Positions 1 to 7,050 of a stretch of DNA of 7,664 nucleotides are shown here, piece after piece; positions within the stretch are counted from its first letter, which is position 1; each line of letters starts with the position of its first letter. Below the pieces are notes generated by a model that worked only from the letters and a program-made list of their open reading frames with translations, ran no database searches and had not been told where the DNA came from. Source of the stretch: an uncultured Opitutia bacterium (lineage in GTDB: Bacteria; Verrucomicrobiota; Verrucomicrobiia; Opitutales; Opitutaceae); the NCBI GenBank assembly GCA_937952235.1, contig CALFZM010000232.1, positions 1 through 7,664 of the forward strand. The letters run 5' to 3'. Both the position numbers and the translations under genes were made by a program.

Positions 1-33
1 CATCTGAGATGACCCCCCTCCTCCATCATCCTC

Positions 34-1554
34 ATGAGCGGGCCCGGATTTAGCCAGGATCTACGTCAACGCCAGACCCAGTCGCTGGTCCTGGCGCCGC
101 AACTGCGGCATTCCCTGAAAATTCTTCAGGTGGCTGCGCTCGATCTCCGTTCGGTGATCCAGGAGGAGTTGCAGAGCAATCCGACGCTCGAAGAGCTGCC
201 GATGGACGGGGTGAGCCTCGACAAGCCGGCCGACGACGGATCTGGCGACGGCACAGGCGAGGGCGGCGACAGCGGCGCCGGCGGCGAGACGTCCGCACCG
301 GCGGACAGCGGGGAAGGTGAGCCGAAGCGGGACGAGATGGATTTCTCGAAGGACAAGGAGTTCGAGATCCTCGGCAAACTCGACGAAGACTGGCGCGACC
401 ACATGGCAAGCGTGGGCGGCGCCCAGCCCTACACCTCCGAGGATGCCGAGCGCCGCCAGCATTTCTTCGATTCGCTCGTGAGCGAGACTTCGCTCCAGGA
501 GCACCTCATGCAGCAGGCAGACATGAGCGACCTTTCGCCGCAGGAGGTCGACGCGATGAAGCACCTCGTCGGCAGTCTCGACGATCGCGGCTTCCTCACG
601 CAGTCGCCGTCCGACGTCGCCCTGCAGACCGGGCTGCCGCTCGACGCCGTACAGTCAGCGCTGAAGGTGCTCCGCTCGTTCGAGCCGGCCGGCATCGGCG
701 CCAAGGACCTGGCCGACTGCCTGCTCTCGCAGCTCGTGGCCAAGGGTCGCGGGGGTTCGCTCGCGGCGCGGATGATCCGGGATCACTTCGACCTGCTCAC
801 CCGCCGCCGCATCCCGGAACTGGCCCGCAAGCTCGGCGCCGATGCCGACGACGTCCAGTCCGCCATCGAGGAAATCGGCAAACTCGATCCCGCCCCCGGC
901 CGCCGTTTCGCCGAGGACAACAACCGCGTGGTCGTCCCCGACGTCACCGTCGAGCGGGATGGCGAGGAGTGGAAGATCACGCTCAACAGCGACTACATCC
1001 CGCGGCTGCGCATCTCGAGCACCTACCGCGACCTGATCGCCAAGGGCACGCTTTCCAAGCAGGAGCGCGACTACCTGCGCGAACGCATGCGCTCGGGCAA
1101 GTTCCTCATCGACTCGATCGAACAGCGGCAGCGGACCATCGAGCGGATCACGCGCGAGATCATCAATGCGCAGAAGGACTTCTTCGAGACCGGCGTCTCC
1201 GCGTTGAAGCCGCTGACGATGACCCAGATCGCCAATGTCGTCGGCGTGCACGAGACGACCGTGAGCCGCGCGATCGCGAACAAGTACATCCGCACGCCCC
1301 ACGGCGTGTTCGACTTCAAGTACTTCTTCACGCCGGGTTACCAGGCGGAGAGCGGCGCGGCCGTCTCGAACACGAGCGTCAAGGAGATGATCGCCGACCT
1401 GATCAACATGGAGGACAAGTCCAGTCCGCTGAGCGACCAGGAGCTCGTCGCCAAACTCCAGGAAAAGGGCATCACGATCGCCCGCCGCACGGTCGCCAAA
1501 TACCGCGAGGAGCTCGGGCTGCTGCCCAGCAACCTGCGCCGGGACTACAAGTAG
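34..1554 (+). CDS. rpoN: RNA polymerase sigma-54 factor RpoN
   Basis: This is the alternative sigma factor that directs core RNA polymerase to -24/-12 promoters and needs AAA+ activators to open them. The 506-residue protein is of normal family length and carries all expected parts. Region I (about residues 5-52) is the Gln/Leu-rich activator-contact segment with LAPQLRHSLKILQ. Region II (about 55-125) is a Gly/Asp/Glu-rich low-complexity linker. The core-binding part (about 135-330) includes LDDRGFLT and FEPAGIGAKDL. The helix-turn-helix for -12 recognition lies at about 394-415 (MTQIANVVGVHETTVSRAI), followed by the conserved TPHGVFDFKYFF. The RpoN box ARRTVAKYRE, which reads the -24 element, is at 483-492. 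The ATG at 34 is chosen because region I begins a few residues later. There is no Shine-Dalgarno motif upstream, only a pyrimidine-rich tract. It converges on tsaD with a 29-base gap. Identity is very secure. Confidence 0.98.
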   Translation: MSGPGFSQDLRQRQTQSLVLAPQLRHSLKILQVAALDLRSVIQEELQSNPTLEELPMDGVSLDKPADDGSGDGTGEGGDSGAGGETSAPADSGEGEPKRDEMDFSKDKEFEILGKLDEDWRDHMASVGGAQPYTSEDAERRQHFFDSLVSETSLQEHLMQQADMSDLSPQEVDAMKHLVGSLDDRGFLTQSPSDVALQTGLPLDAVQSALKVLRSFEPAGIGAKDLADCLLSQLVAKGRGGSLAARMIRDHFDLLTRRRIPELARKLGADADDVQSAIEEIGKLDPAPGRRFAEDNNRVVVPDVTVERDGEEWKITLNSDYIPRLRISSTYRDLIAKGTLSKQERDYLRERMRSGKFLIDSIEQRQRTIERITREIINAQKDFFETGVSALKPLTMTQIANVVGVHETTVSRAIANKYIRTPHGVFDFKYFFTPGYQAESGAAVSNTSVKEMIADLINMEDKSSPLSDQELVAKLQEKGITIARRTVAKYREELGLLPSNLRRDYK

Positions 1555-1583
1555 ACGCCCGCCGCACCGCGAATCTCGCTCCG

Positions 1584-2633
1584 CTATGCGGGCAACGGCC
1601 CAAGGGCCGCGCCCGGCTCGATCCGCAGCCCCAGCCCCGCCTCCCGGTCAGTGCCGGCCGCATCCACCCAAGCGGCGAAAGCGATCATGCCGGCGTTGTC
1701 GCCGGTGTGCCGCGGCTCGGCGGCAAGAAACTCCAGCCCCGCCCGGCGCGCCTCCCCGGCGAGCATTTGCCGCAGGGTGCGGTTGTTCGCCACTCCGCCG
1801 GAAACCCCCAGGCTCCGGTACCCGCCGGCTCCACGCTCCAGCGCCACCCGGGTCTTCCGCCGGAGCGCGTCGAACACCGCCTCCTGATAGCTCGCGCAAA
1901 GGTCGGCACGCTGCGCCGTCACCTCGGCGAGGGACATCTTCTCCAACCGGTAGCGCAGGCTGGTCTTCAACCCGGAAAAACTGAAGTCCAGCTCGTCCCG
2001 CCGCCCGATGCCGCGGGGAAACTCGAACGCATCCGCCCGCCCCTGCCCCGCCAGCCGCTCGATCTGCGGCCCCCCGGGATAGCCCAGGCCGAGCAGCTTC
2101 GCGCCCTTGTCCAAAGCCTCCCCCGCCGCGTCATCCCGGGTCGACGACAGCACGCGGAGCCGCCGCGCGGCATCAAGTTCAAAGAGGAGCGTGTTGCCCC
2201 CGGATACGATCAAGCCCAGATGCGGCAGCAAGCGGTCAAGGCGCGCGTCAAACTGCGCCGGCGCCGCGGCGTGCAGCGGGAGAAAGGGCGACCACACGTG
2301 GCCGCGCAGGTGATTCACGCCGACCACGGGCACGCGCCAGGTCAGGGCGAGCGCCTTCGCCGCCGCGAGGCCGATCGCGAGGCACGCCGCCAGGCCCGGC
2401 CCCTGGGTCACGGCCACCGTGGTCACGCCGCCGAACCCGACCTCGCGCTGCGCCCGATCCAGCAGAGGGCCGAACGTCCGCAGGTGCTCGCGCGTCGCCA
2501 GGTCGGGCACGACGCCGCCGTGCTGTTCGTGCAACGCGATCTGGCTGTGCACCCATTCGCCCGCCAGGCCACGGACAGGATCGAACAAGGCGACCGCGGT
2601 CTCGTCGCAGGAGCTCTCGAGCGCCAGGATCAT
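1584..2633 (-). CDS. tsaD: tRNA N6-adenosine threonylcarbamoyltransferase TsaD
   Basis: TsaD is the catalytic ASKHA-fold subunit that moves threonylcarbamoyl from TC-AMP to A37 of ANN-decoding tRNAs, in the cytoplasm with TsaB and TsaE. The 349-residue protein has the N-terminal LALESSCDETAVAL signature (3-16), VTQGPGLAACLAIG (75-88), the metal-binding HLRGH (His108 and His112), the nucleotide-binding SGGNT (144-148), FSFSGLKT (217-224), GVSGGVANN (276-284) and the C-terminal metal ligand in HTGDNAGMIA (Asp312). The position usually occupied by His in SGGHT is Asn147. The start at 2633 places the canonical MILALESSCDE at the N terminus; upstream in-frame ATGs would add a basic, unconserved extension. 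Its ATG follows the stop of the S41 protease gene by a single base (TGA-C-ATG), so translational coupling is likely. It ends without a clear terminator opposite rpoN. Confidence 0.97.
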   Translation of the reverse strand: MILALESSCDETAVALFDPVRGLAGEWVHSQIALHEQHGGVVPDLATREHLRTFGPLLDRAQREVGFGGVTTVAVTQGPGLAACLAIGLAAAKALALTWRVPVVGVNHLRGHVWSPFLPLHAAAPAQFDARLDRLLPHLGLIVSGGNTLLFELDAARRLRVLSSTRDDAAGEALDKGAKLLGLGYPGGPQIERLAGQGRADAFEFPRGIGRRDELDFSFSGLKTSLRYRLEKMSLAEVTAQRADLCASYQEAVFDALRRKTRVALERGAGGYRSLGVSGGVANNRTLRQMLAGEARRAGLEFLAAEPRHTGDNAGMIAFAAWVDAAGTDREAGLGLRIEPGAALGPLPA

Positions 2634-2634
2634 G

Positions 2635-3921
2635 TCACGGCGCCGCCCGCGCGACGCTGCGATCCGCAAACCGCCGCACGCCCTGCAGCATCGCGATCGC
2701 CGTCTCGAGCTGCCGGTCGGCAATCGGCTCGAAGCCGAACCGCTCCTTGAAGGCGGCCAGGTCGGTGATGTCGGGACGGGACCGCTGCCGCGCCAGCTTC
2801 GTGTCCTCCTCCGGGGTCATCACGACCTCCACATGCGGCGTGATGCCCTGCTCGTGAATGGTTGCGCCGCCGGGCGTGTAGTAGCGAGCCGTCGTCAGCC
2901 GCAGGCCCTCGCCATTGTCCAGCTTGAAGACGGATTGGACCGAACCCTTGCCGAACGATCGCTCCCCGACGACGATGGCGCGGCCGGTGTCCTTCAAGGC
3001 TCCGGTTACGATCTCGGCCGCGCTGGCGCTGCCGGCGTTGATCAGGACAGCCAGCGGCAGCGTGATATTGGGGCCGTCGATCTTGGCCCGGAACTCCTCC
3101 CGATCCGCCGGATTCCGGCCCTTGGTGTAGACGATCAGCTCCTTCTTGCGGAAAAAGGGCTCCACCACGTCGACCGCGGCATCGAGCAGCCCGCCCGGAT
3201 TGTTCCGCAGGTCGATGATCAGGCTGTGCACCCCCTGCCGGAGCAGTTGCTCGAGCGCGCGCCGGAACTGTTCGGCGGTGTGATCCGAAAACTCCGTGAG
3301 CTGCACGTATCCGATGCCATCGTCCAGCACACGGACGCCGCGAACGCTCTCGATCTTGATGATCTCGCGGACGAGATCGAACTGCAGGGTCTGCTTCGTC
3401 GCAGGCCGGTAGAAACCCACTTGCACCCGTGTCCGCGGCTTGCCGCGCAGGCGGGACACCACGTGGTCCAGGTTTCCGCCCGTGTCGACCGGCTTCCCAT
3501 CGATGCTGACGATTTCGTCGCCGCGCTGCACGCCCGCCCGCTCGCTGGGGGTGCCGGCGAGCGGCGCGATCACGATGATCCGGTTCTGCCGGGTCTCCAC
3601 CTGGATCCCCACGCCGCCAAACTCGCCGGAAAGGTCCTCCTCGAACTCTTCGTGGTCCTTCTTTTCGAGAAACTCCGAGTGCGGATCGAGCGACTCGATC
3701 ATCCCGTGCAACGCGTTGCGCGCCAGTTGATCGTAGCTGACCGGTTTCTCCTCCACGTACTGCTCGTTCACCAGCTTCATCACGTCCTTCACGTAGCCGG
3801 AGGCGCGGGAGAGGTCTCGATTCGGCCAGAAGGTCCAGGACGCGTTCATCCGCAGCGCCGTCACCCCGATGGCCAGGCCCAACGCGACACCACTGATCAG
3901 GGTGAGAATGCGTTTGAACAT
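2635..3921 (-). CDS. S41 family carboxyl-terminal processing protease (CtpA/Prc type), membrane-anchored
   Basis: This is a serine protease of the C-terminal processing family, which trims or degrades periplasmic and envelope proteins using a PDZ domain to present C-termini. From the start used here (428 aa) it has a short basic n-region and a hydrophobic stretch (about 5-25) that looks like an uncleaved anchor or signal peptide with no lipobox. It then has the LDPHSEFL motif (78-85), a PDZ domain (about 95-175, with GGVGIQVE, APLAGTPSERAGVQRGDEIVSIDG), and the S41 domain with LIIDLRNNPGG (234-244). The catalytic Ser is Ser300 in NAGSASAAEI and the Lys is Lys325 in SFGKGSVQ, with the usual 25-residue spacing. 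The start is uncertain: ATGs at 3921, 3939 and 3945 are in frame, none with a Shine-Dalgarno motif. 3921 is preferred because it gives a compact signal sequence. It is immediately upstream of tsaD and divergent from the methyltransferase gene. Confidence 0.95.
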   Translation of the reverse strand: MFKRILTLISGVALGLAIGVTALRMNASWTFWPNRDLSRASGYVKDVMKLVNEQYVEEKPVSYDQLARNALHGMIESLDPHSEFLEKKDHEEFEEDLSGEFGGVGIQVETRQNRIIVIAPLAGTPSERAGVQRGDEIVSIDGKPVDTGGNLDHVVSRLRGKPRTRVQVGFYRPATKQTLQFDLVREIIKIESVRGVRVLDDGIGYVQLTEFSDHTAEQFRRALEQLLRQGVHSLIIDLRNNPGGLLDAAVDVVEPFFRKKELIVYTKGRNPADREEFRAKIDGPNITLPLAVLINAGSASAAEIVTGALKDTGRAIVVGERSFGKGSVQSVFKLDNGEGLRLTTARYYTPGGATIHEQGITPHVEVVMTPEEDTKLARQRSRPDITDLAAFKERFGFEPIADRQLETAIAMLQGVRRFADRSVARAAP

Positions 3922-3955
3922 GGCCGCCACTGTGGTCATCCGCATCAGTTTGTAA
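3922..3955. promoter_or_regulatory. Divergent intergenic region between the S41 protease and methyltransferase genes
   Basis: Two genes start head to head with only 34 bases between them, or 10 if the protease begins at 3945. Any promoters must therefore overlap the two coding starts. The most AT-rich patch, around 3947-3956, could supply a weak -10-like hexamer on either strand (TACAAA on minus, TGTAAA on plus). I see no convincing -35 partner, so the assignment rests on gene arrangement rather than on motif quality. Confidence 0.35.
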
Positions 3956-4954
3956 ATGGGTTCGTCGGCCTCTCCTCGTTCGCCAGTCCCGCCCGATTTC
4001 CTCGCGGTCTTCCGCGCGCACGCCGACCGCGACGGCACCCTGAGTTTCGATCGCTTCATGCAGCTCGCGCTTTACCACCCGGAGGTCGGGTATTACCGGC
4101 GCGACCGGGTTCGCGTGGGGCTCAGGCCGGACACGGACTTCTACACCGCCGCCTCCTCGGGCCCCCTCTTTGGCGAACTCGTCGCTGCGGCCGCAACCAG
4201 CCTGCTCCGCGCCGCGGGCCGCGACCCGTCGCACCACACGTGGATCGAGATCGGAGCCGAGCCCGGCACCGGCGGCGTGCTGGCGGGCGTGTCGCACCCG
4301 TTCCGCGCCGCCCGCGTCGTGCGCGTGGCCGAGCCCCTCGGCCTCGAAGGGGACTGCGTCGTGTTCTCCAACGAGCTGTTCGACGCCCAGCCCTGCGTGC
4401 GTCACCGCGTGCGGGGCGGCCGCTGGTGGGAGCTCGGCGTCGCCCTGCGCGATGGCCGGCTCGTCGAGGTGGAACTCGATGCGGACATCGTCCGGGCCCC
4501 CACCTTCACCGCCCCCGAGGGCTACCACTGCGACCAGCCACTGGCGGCGGCGGCGCTGGCCGACGACATCGCGGCGCAACCCTGGCGCGGGCTGTTCCTC
4601 GCTTTCGATTACGGCAAGACGTTCCAGCAGCTCGCCACGGAGACTCCCGCCGGGACCGCCCGGGCCTACCACCGGCACACCCAGTCGAACGACCTCCTGG
4701 ACCGCCCCGGCGAACAGGACCTCACCTGCCACGTCTGCTGGGACTGGCTGGCCGACTCGCTGACCCGCCATGGATTCGCAGCCCCGGGGCTCGACTTCCA
4801 GGAGACGTTCCTGATTCGCCACGCGGGCGATACCATCGCCGCGATCAGCGCCGCCGAAGCGATGCGGCTGAGCCCGCGCAAACAGGCGCTGATGCAGTTG
4901 TTGCACCCGGGCCACCTGGGACAGAAGTTTCAGGTCCTGCATGCGGTGCGGTGA
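3956..4954 (+). CDS. MidA/NDUFAF7-like SAM-dependent methyltransferase family protein (DUF185)
   Basis: The 332-residue protein matches the MidA family; the mitochondrial member NDUFAF7 methylates an arginine in a complex I subunit. Visible family signatures are LSFDRFMQLALYHPEVGYY (29-47), DFYTAASSGPLFGELVA (61-77), SNELFDAQP (138-146, usually ANExfDALP), FDYG (217-220), RPGEQDLTCHV (250-260) and the C-terminal LLHPGHLGQKFQVL (315-328). Two oddities appear. The SAM-binding glycine motif reads EIGAEPG (98-104) instead of E-x-G-x-G-x-G. The segment between it and SNELFDAQP is also only about 35-40 residues, shorter than I expect for the family. The bacterial substrate is unknown, so function beyond likely protein methylation is inference. 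The ATG at 3956 directly follows an in-frame TAA, making it the first possible start. No Shine-Dalgarno motif is present. Confidence 0.85.
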   Translation: MGSSASPRSPVPPDFLAVFRAHADRDGTLSFDRFMQLALYHPEVGYYRRDRVRVGLRPDTDFYTAASSGPLFGELVAAAATSLLRAAGRDPSHHTWIEIGAEPGTGGVLAGVSHPFRAARVVRVAEPLGLEGDCVVFSNELFDAQPCVRHRVRGGRWWELGVALRDGRLVEVELDADIVRAPTFTAPEGYHCDQPLAAAALADDIAAQPWRGLFLAFDYGKTFQQLATETPAGTARAYHRHTQSNDLLDRPGEQDLTCHVCWDWLADSLTRHGFAAPGLDFQETFLIRHAGDTIAAISAAEAMRLSPRKQALMQLLHPGHLGQKFQVLHAVR

Positions 4955-4955
4955 G

Positions 4956-4980
4956 CCCGTCGCGCGACACCGCGCGCGGG
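4956..4980 (+). terminator. Strong GC hairpin just after the methyltransferase stop codon
   Basis: CCCG and CGCGCG (4956-4959, 4961-4966, with T4960 bulged) pair with CGCGCG and CGGG (4971-4980) around an ACAC loop, giving a 10-bp all-GC stem beginning two bases after the stop. No U tract follows, so it is not a classic intrinsic terminator. It may protect the 3' end, pause polymerase or separate this gene from rpmB, whose candidate -35 starts ten bases later. Confidence 0.4.
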
Positions 4981-4990
4981 AAGATTCCCC

Positions 4991-5018
4991 TTGCTTCAGC
5001 CCGGGCGGAACCTCTAAT
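4991..5018 (+). promoter_or_regulatory. Candidate housekeeping promoter of rpmB
   Basis: TTGCTT (4991-4996) and TCTAAT (5013-5018, five of six matches to TATAAT) are separated by 16 bases. This would place the transcript start near 5025 and leave a leader of roughly 20 bases before the rpmB ATG. The region is clearly more AT-rich than its surroundings. It is a motif-based call with no experimental support. Confidence 0.5.
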
Positions 5019-5047
5019 TCTGACCCTTCAATCCCTTTTACATCATC

Positions 5048-5278
5048 ATGGCCAGAATCTGTGCAATCACCGGTCGCCGCCCCGTCAAGGGCTCGATCAT
5101 CAATCGCAAGGGTCAGTCGAAGAAGAGCGGCGGTATCGGCACACACGTGACCAGCATCACCAAGCGCAAATTCCGGCCCAACCTGCAGCGCATCCGGATC
5201 AAGACCGCCAACGGCGGCACCAAGCGCGTGTGGGTTTCGGTCAAGGCCATCAAGGCCGGCCTGGTCGAGAAGGCCTGA
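5048..5278 (+). CDS. rpmB: 50S ribosomal protein L28
   Basis: This 76-residue basic protein is ribosomal protein L28 (bL28) of the large subunit. It shows the family pattern throughout: MARICAITGRRP at the start, the GTHVTSITKRKFRPNLQ core (30-46), and the C-terminal VKAIKAGLVEKA. Only one cysteine (Cys5) is present, so the zinc-ribbon cysteines found in some L28 proteins are missing and this is a C-minus form. Length is typical. The ATG lies at the exact N terminus of the family and is preceded by TTTTACATCATC rather than a Shine-Dalgarno motif, which is surprising for a gene that must be highly expressed. It appears to be a single-gene unit with its own promoter and a strong terminator. Confidence 0.97.
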   Translation: MARICAITGRRPVKGSIINRKGQSKKSGGIGTHVTSITKRKFRPNLQRIRIKTANGGTKRVWVSVKAIKAGLVEKA

Positions 5279-5313
5279 GCCTCTCCTCCCCCGCCCCTCG
5301 TTTTATTTCATCG

Positions 5314-5341
5314 CCCGCGGCTTTCACGCCGCGGGTTTTTT
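5314..5341 (+). terminator. Intrinsic terminator of rpmB
   Basis: An 8-bp perfect GC stem, CCCGCGGC (5314-5321) with GCCGCGGG (5328-5335), closes a TTTCAC loop and is followed directly by six T residues (5336-5341). It sits 35 bases after the rpmB stop. On the opposite strand the stem is not followed by a T run, so it is a one-directional terminator and does not serve fabF. Confidence 0.93.
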
Positions 5342-5357
5342 CGTGTCCCGGCGCGGC

Positions 5358-5372
5358 GGCGGGAGCTCCGCC
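5358..5372. repeat. Short inverted repeat between the rpmB terminator and the structured repeats
   Basis: GGCGG (5358-5362) and CCGCC (5368-5372) flank GAGCT, with the palindrome GGAGCTCC at the centre. It is short and lies in GC-rich sequence where such pairings are common. It is noted only because it adds to the secondary structure of this intergenic region. Confidence 0.3.
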
Positions 5373-5388
5373 CGCGAGAATCGGCTCC

Positions 5389-5510
5389 GCTCAGGCAGAC
5401 TCATGCAGTCAAGGTGGAGCCGCCTGTCCCCAGGCGGCTGAACGTTCGACCCGACCCGTCCGCAGCGGCGTGAGGACACGCCACTCCACCTTTCGGTGCG
5501 GCCGTCTTCA
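5389..5510. repeat. Paired-hairpin (BIME-like) repeat, copy A
   Basis: The highly structured core is 5411-5492. On the plus strand AAGGTGGAG (5411-5419) runs into a 9-bp hairpin, AGCCGCCTG (5418-5426) with CAGGCGGCT (5431-5439), loop TCCC. On the minus strand the same AAGGTGGAG (5492 to 5484) runs into AGTGGCGTG with CACGCCGCT (5485-5464), loop TCCT, with one G-T wobble. The two ends also pair with each other, so the whole can fold as a three-way structure. The 24-base linker starts with the palindrome GAACGTTC (5440-5447). Similarity to copy B extends beyond the core from GCTCAGGC (5389) to about 5510. This is the layout of REP pairs (BIMEs): a GGAG-type tetranucleotide plus hairpin, in inverted orientation. 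No transposase is in the window, so family assignment is inference. Confidence 0.8.
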
Positions 5511-5542
5511 TGGCTGATTTTAAGTCCATCTGCATGAGTCCG

Positions 5543-5662
5543 GCTCAGGCGGAACGATGCCATCAGGGTGGAGCCGCCTGTCCCCAGGCGGCTTACGTTC
5601 GACCCGACCGGTCGCAGCGGCGTGAGGACACGCCACTCCACCTTTCAGTGCGGGCGTACTCA
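5543..5662. repeat. Paired-hairpin (BIME-like) repeat, copy B
   Basis: This is a second copy in the same orientation, offset by 154 bases at its left end and 152 at its right. The core is 5565-5644. Hairpin 1 is AGCCGCCTG (5572-5580) with CAGGCGGCT (5585-5593), loop TCCC, identical to copy A. Hairpin 2 is AGCGGCGTG (5616-5624) with CACGCCACT (5629-5637), also identical to copy A. Differences cluster in the linker, which has two single-base deletions and has lost the GAACGTTC palindrome, and in the outer flanks. The stems are conserved while the linkers drift, which suggests structure matters. It ends about 34 bases from the fabF stop and may act as its transcription end, since I see no other terminator there. 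Confidence 0.8.
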
Positions 5663-5695
5663 CCAGCGAGGCGAAGGCCCACGGCGGCCCTGGGC

Positions 5696-6946
<1,251 letters not shown>

Positions 6947-6974
6947 AGGCAGCGACAGAGCCGGCGATCTTCAG

Positions 6975-7028
6975 AAAACAAAAAGGCGTCCTGCCAGAAA
7001 TTTCCGCGAAGGAAATCGGCAGAACGCC
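6975..7028 (-). terminator. Intrinsic terminator between acpP and fabF
   Basis: Read on the minus strand, GGCGTTCTGCC (7028-7018) pairs with GGCAGGACGCC (6995-6985) over 11 positions with one G-U wobble. Inside it a second stem pairs ATTTCC (7016-7011) with GGAAAT (7005-7000) around a five-base loop. The stem is followed at once by TTTTTGTTTT (6984-6975). On the plus strand the wobble becomes a C-A mismatch and no T tract follows, so it acts in the acpP-to-fabF direction. It would end most acpP transcripts and let a fraction continue into fabF. Confidence 0.88.
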
Positions 7029-7050
7029 AGAAGGGAAACGTAACGGCGGC

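Noticed and set aside
1..33. A possible gene starting leftwards on the minus strand: CAT at 1-3 with a GGAGG-like string behind it, or alternatively the last codons of a plus-strand gene (TGA at 10-12).
   Set aside because: Only a few bases are visible, both readings are possible and neither gives a protein sequence to judge.
1555..1583. A hairpin between the convergent rpoN and tsaD stops (GCCCGC 1557-1562 with GCGGGC 1588-1593).
   Set aside because: It is only 6 bp with a 25-base loop, no T tract on either strand, and partly inside tsaD; it does not qualify as a terminator.
969..2750. A plus-strand 593-codon frame over the end of rpoN and all of tsaD.
   Set aside because: The composition (His, Arg, Pro, Gln rich) and the overlap with two certain genes mark it as a shadow frame.
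2630..5146. A minus-strand 838-codon open frame overlapping rpmB, the methyltransferase and the protease.
   Set aside because: Its sequence shows no recognisable domain and its second half is simply another frame of the S41 protease gene.
2419..5517. A plus-strand open frame of over 3 kb running antisense to tsaD and the S41 protease and across the methyltransferase and rpmB.
   Set aside because: Its translation is Arg/Pro/Ala-rich with no family motifs, and it overlaps four well-recognised genes. Long shadow frames are expected in GC-rich coding DNA with strong third-position bias.
5324..5641. A minus-strand 105-codon frame covering the structured repeats.
   Set aside because: It contains two similar segments only because the DNA repeat is duplicated. 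There is no protein family match that I recognise, and the hairpins explain the conservation better.
5411..5644. Two direct repeats that could be the beginning of a CRISPR array.
   Set aside because: Units are about 120 bases with an internally paired, two-arm structure, a single 32-base separator and no cas genes. This does not fit CRISPR repeats of roughly 25-40 bases.
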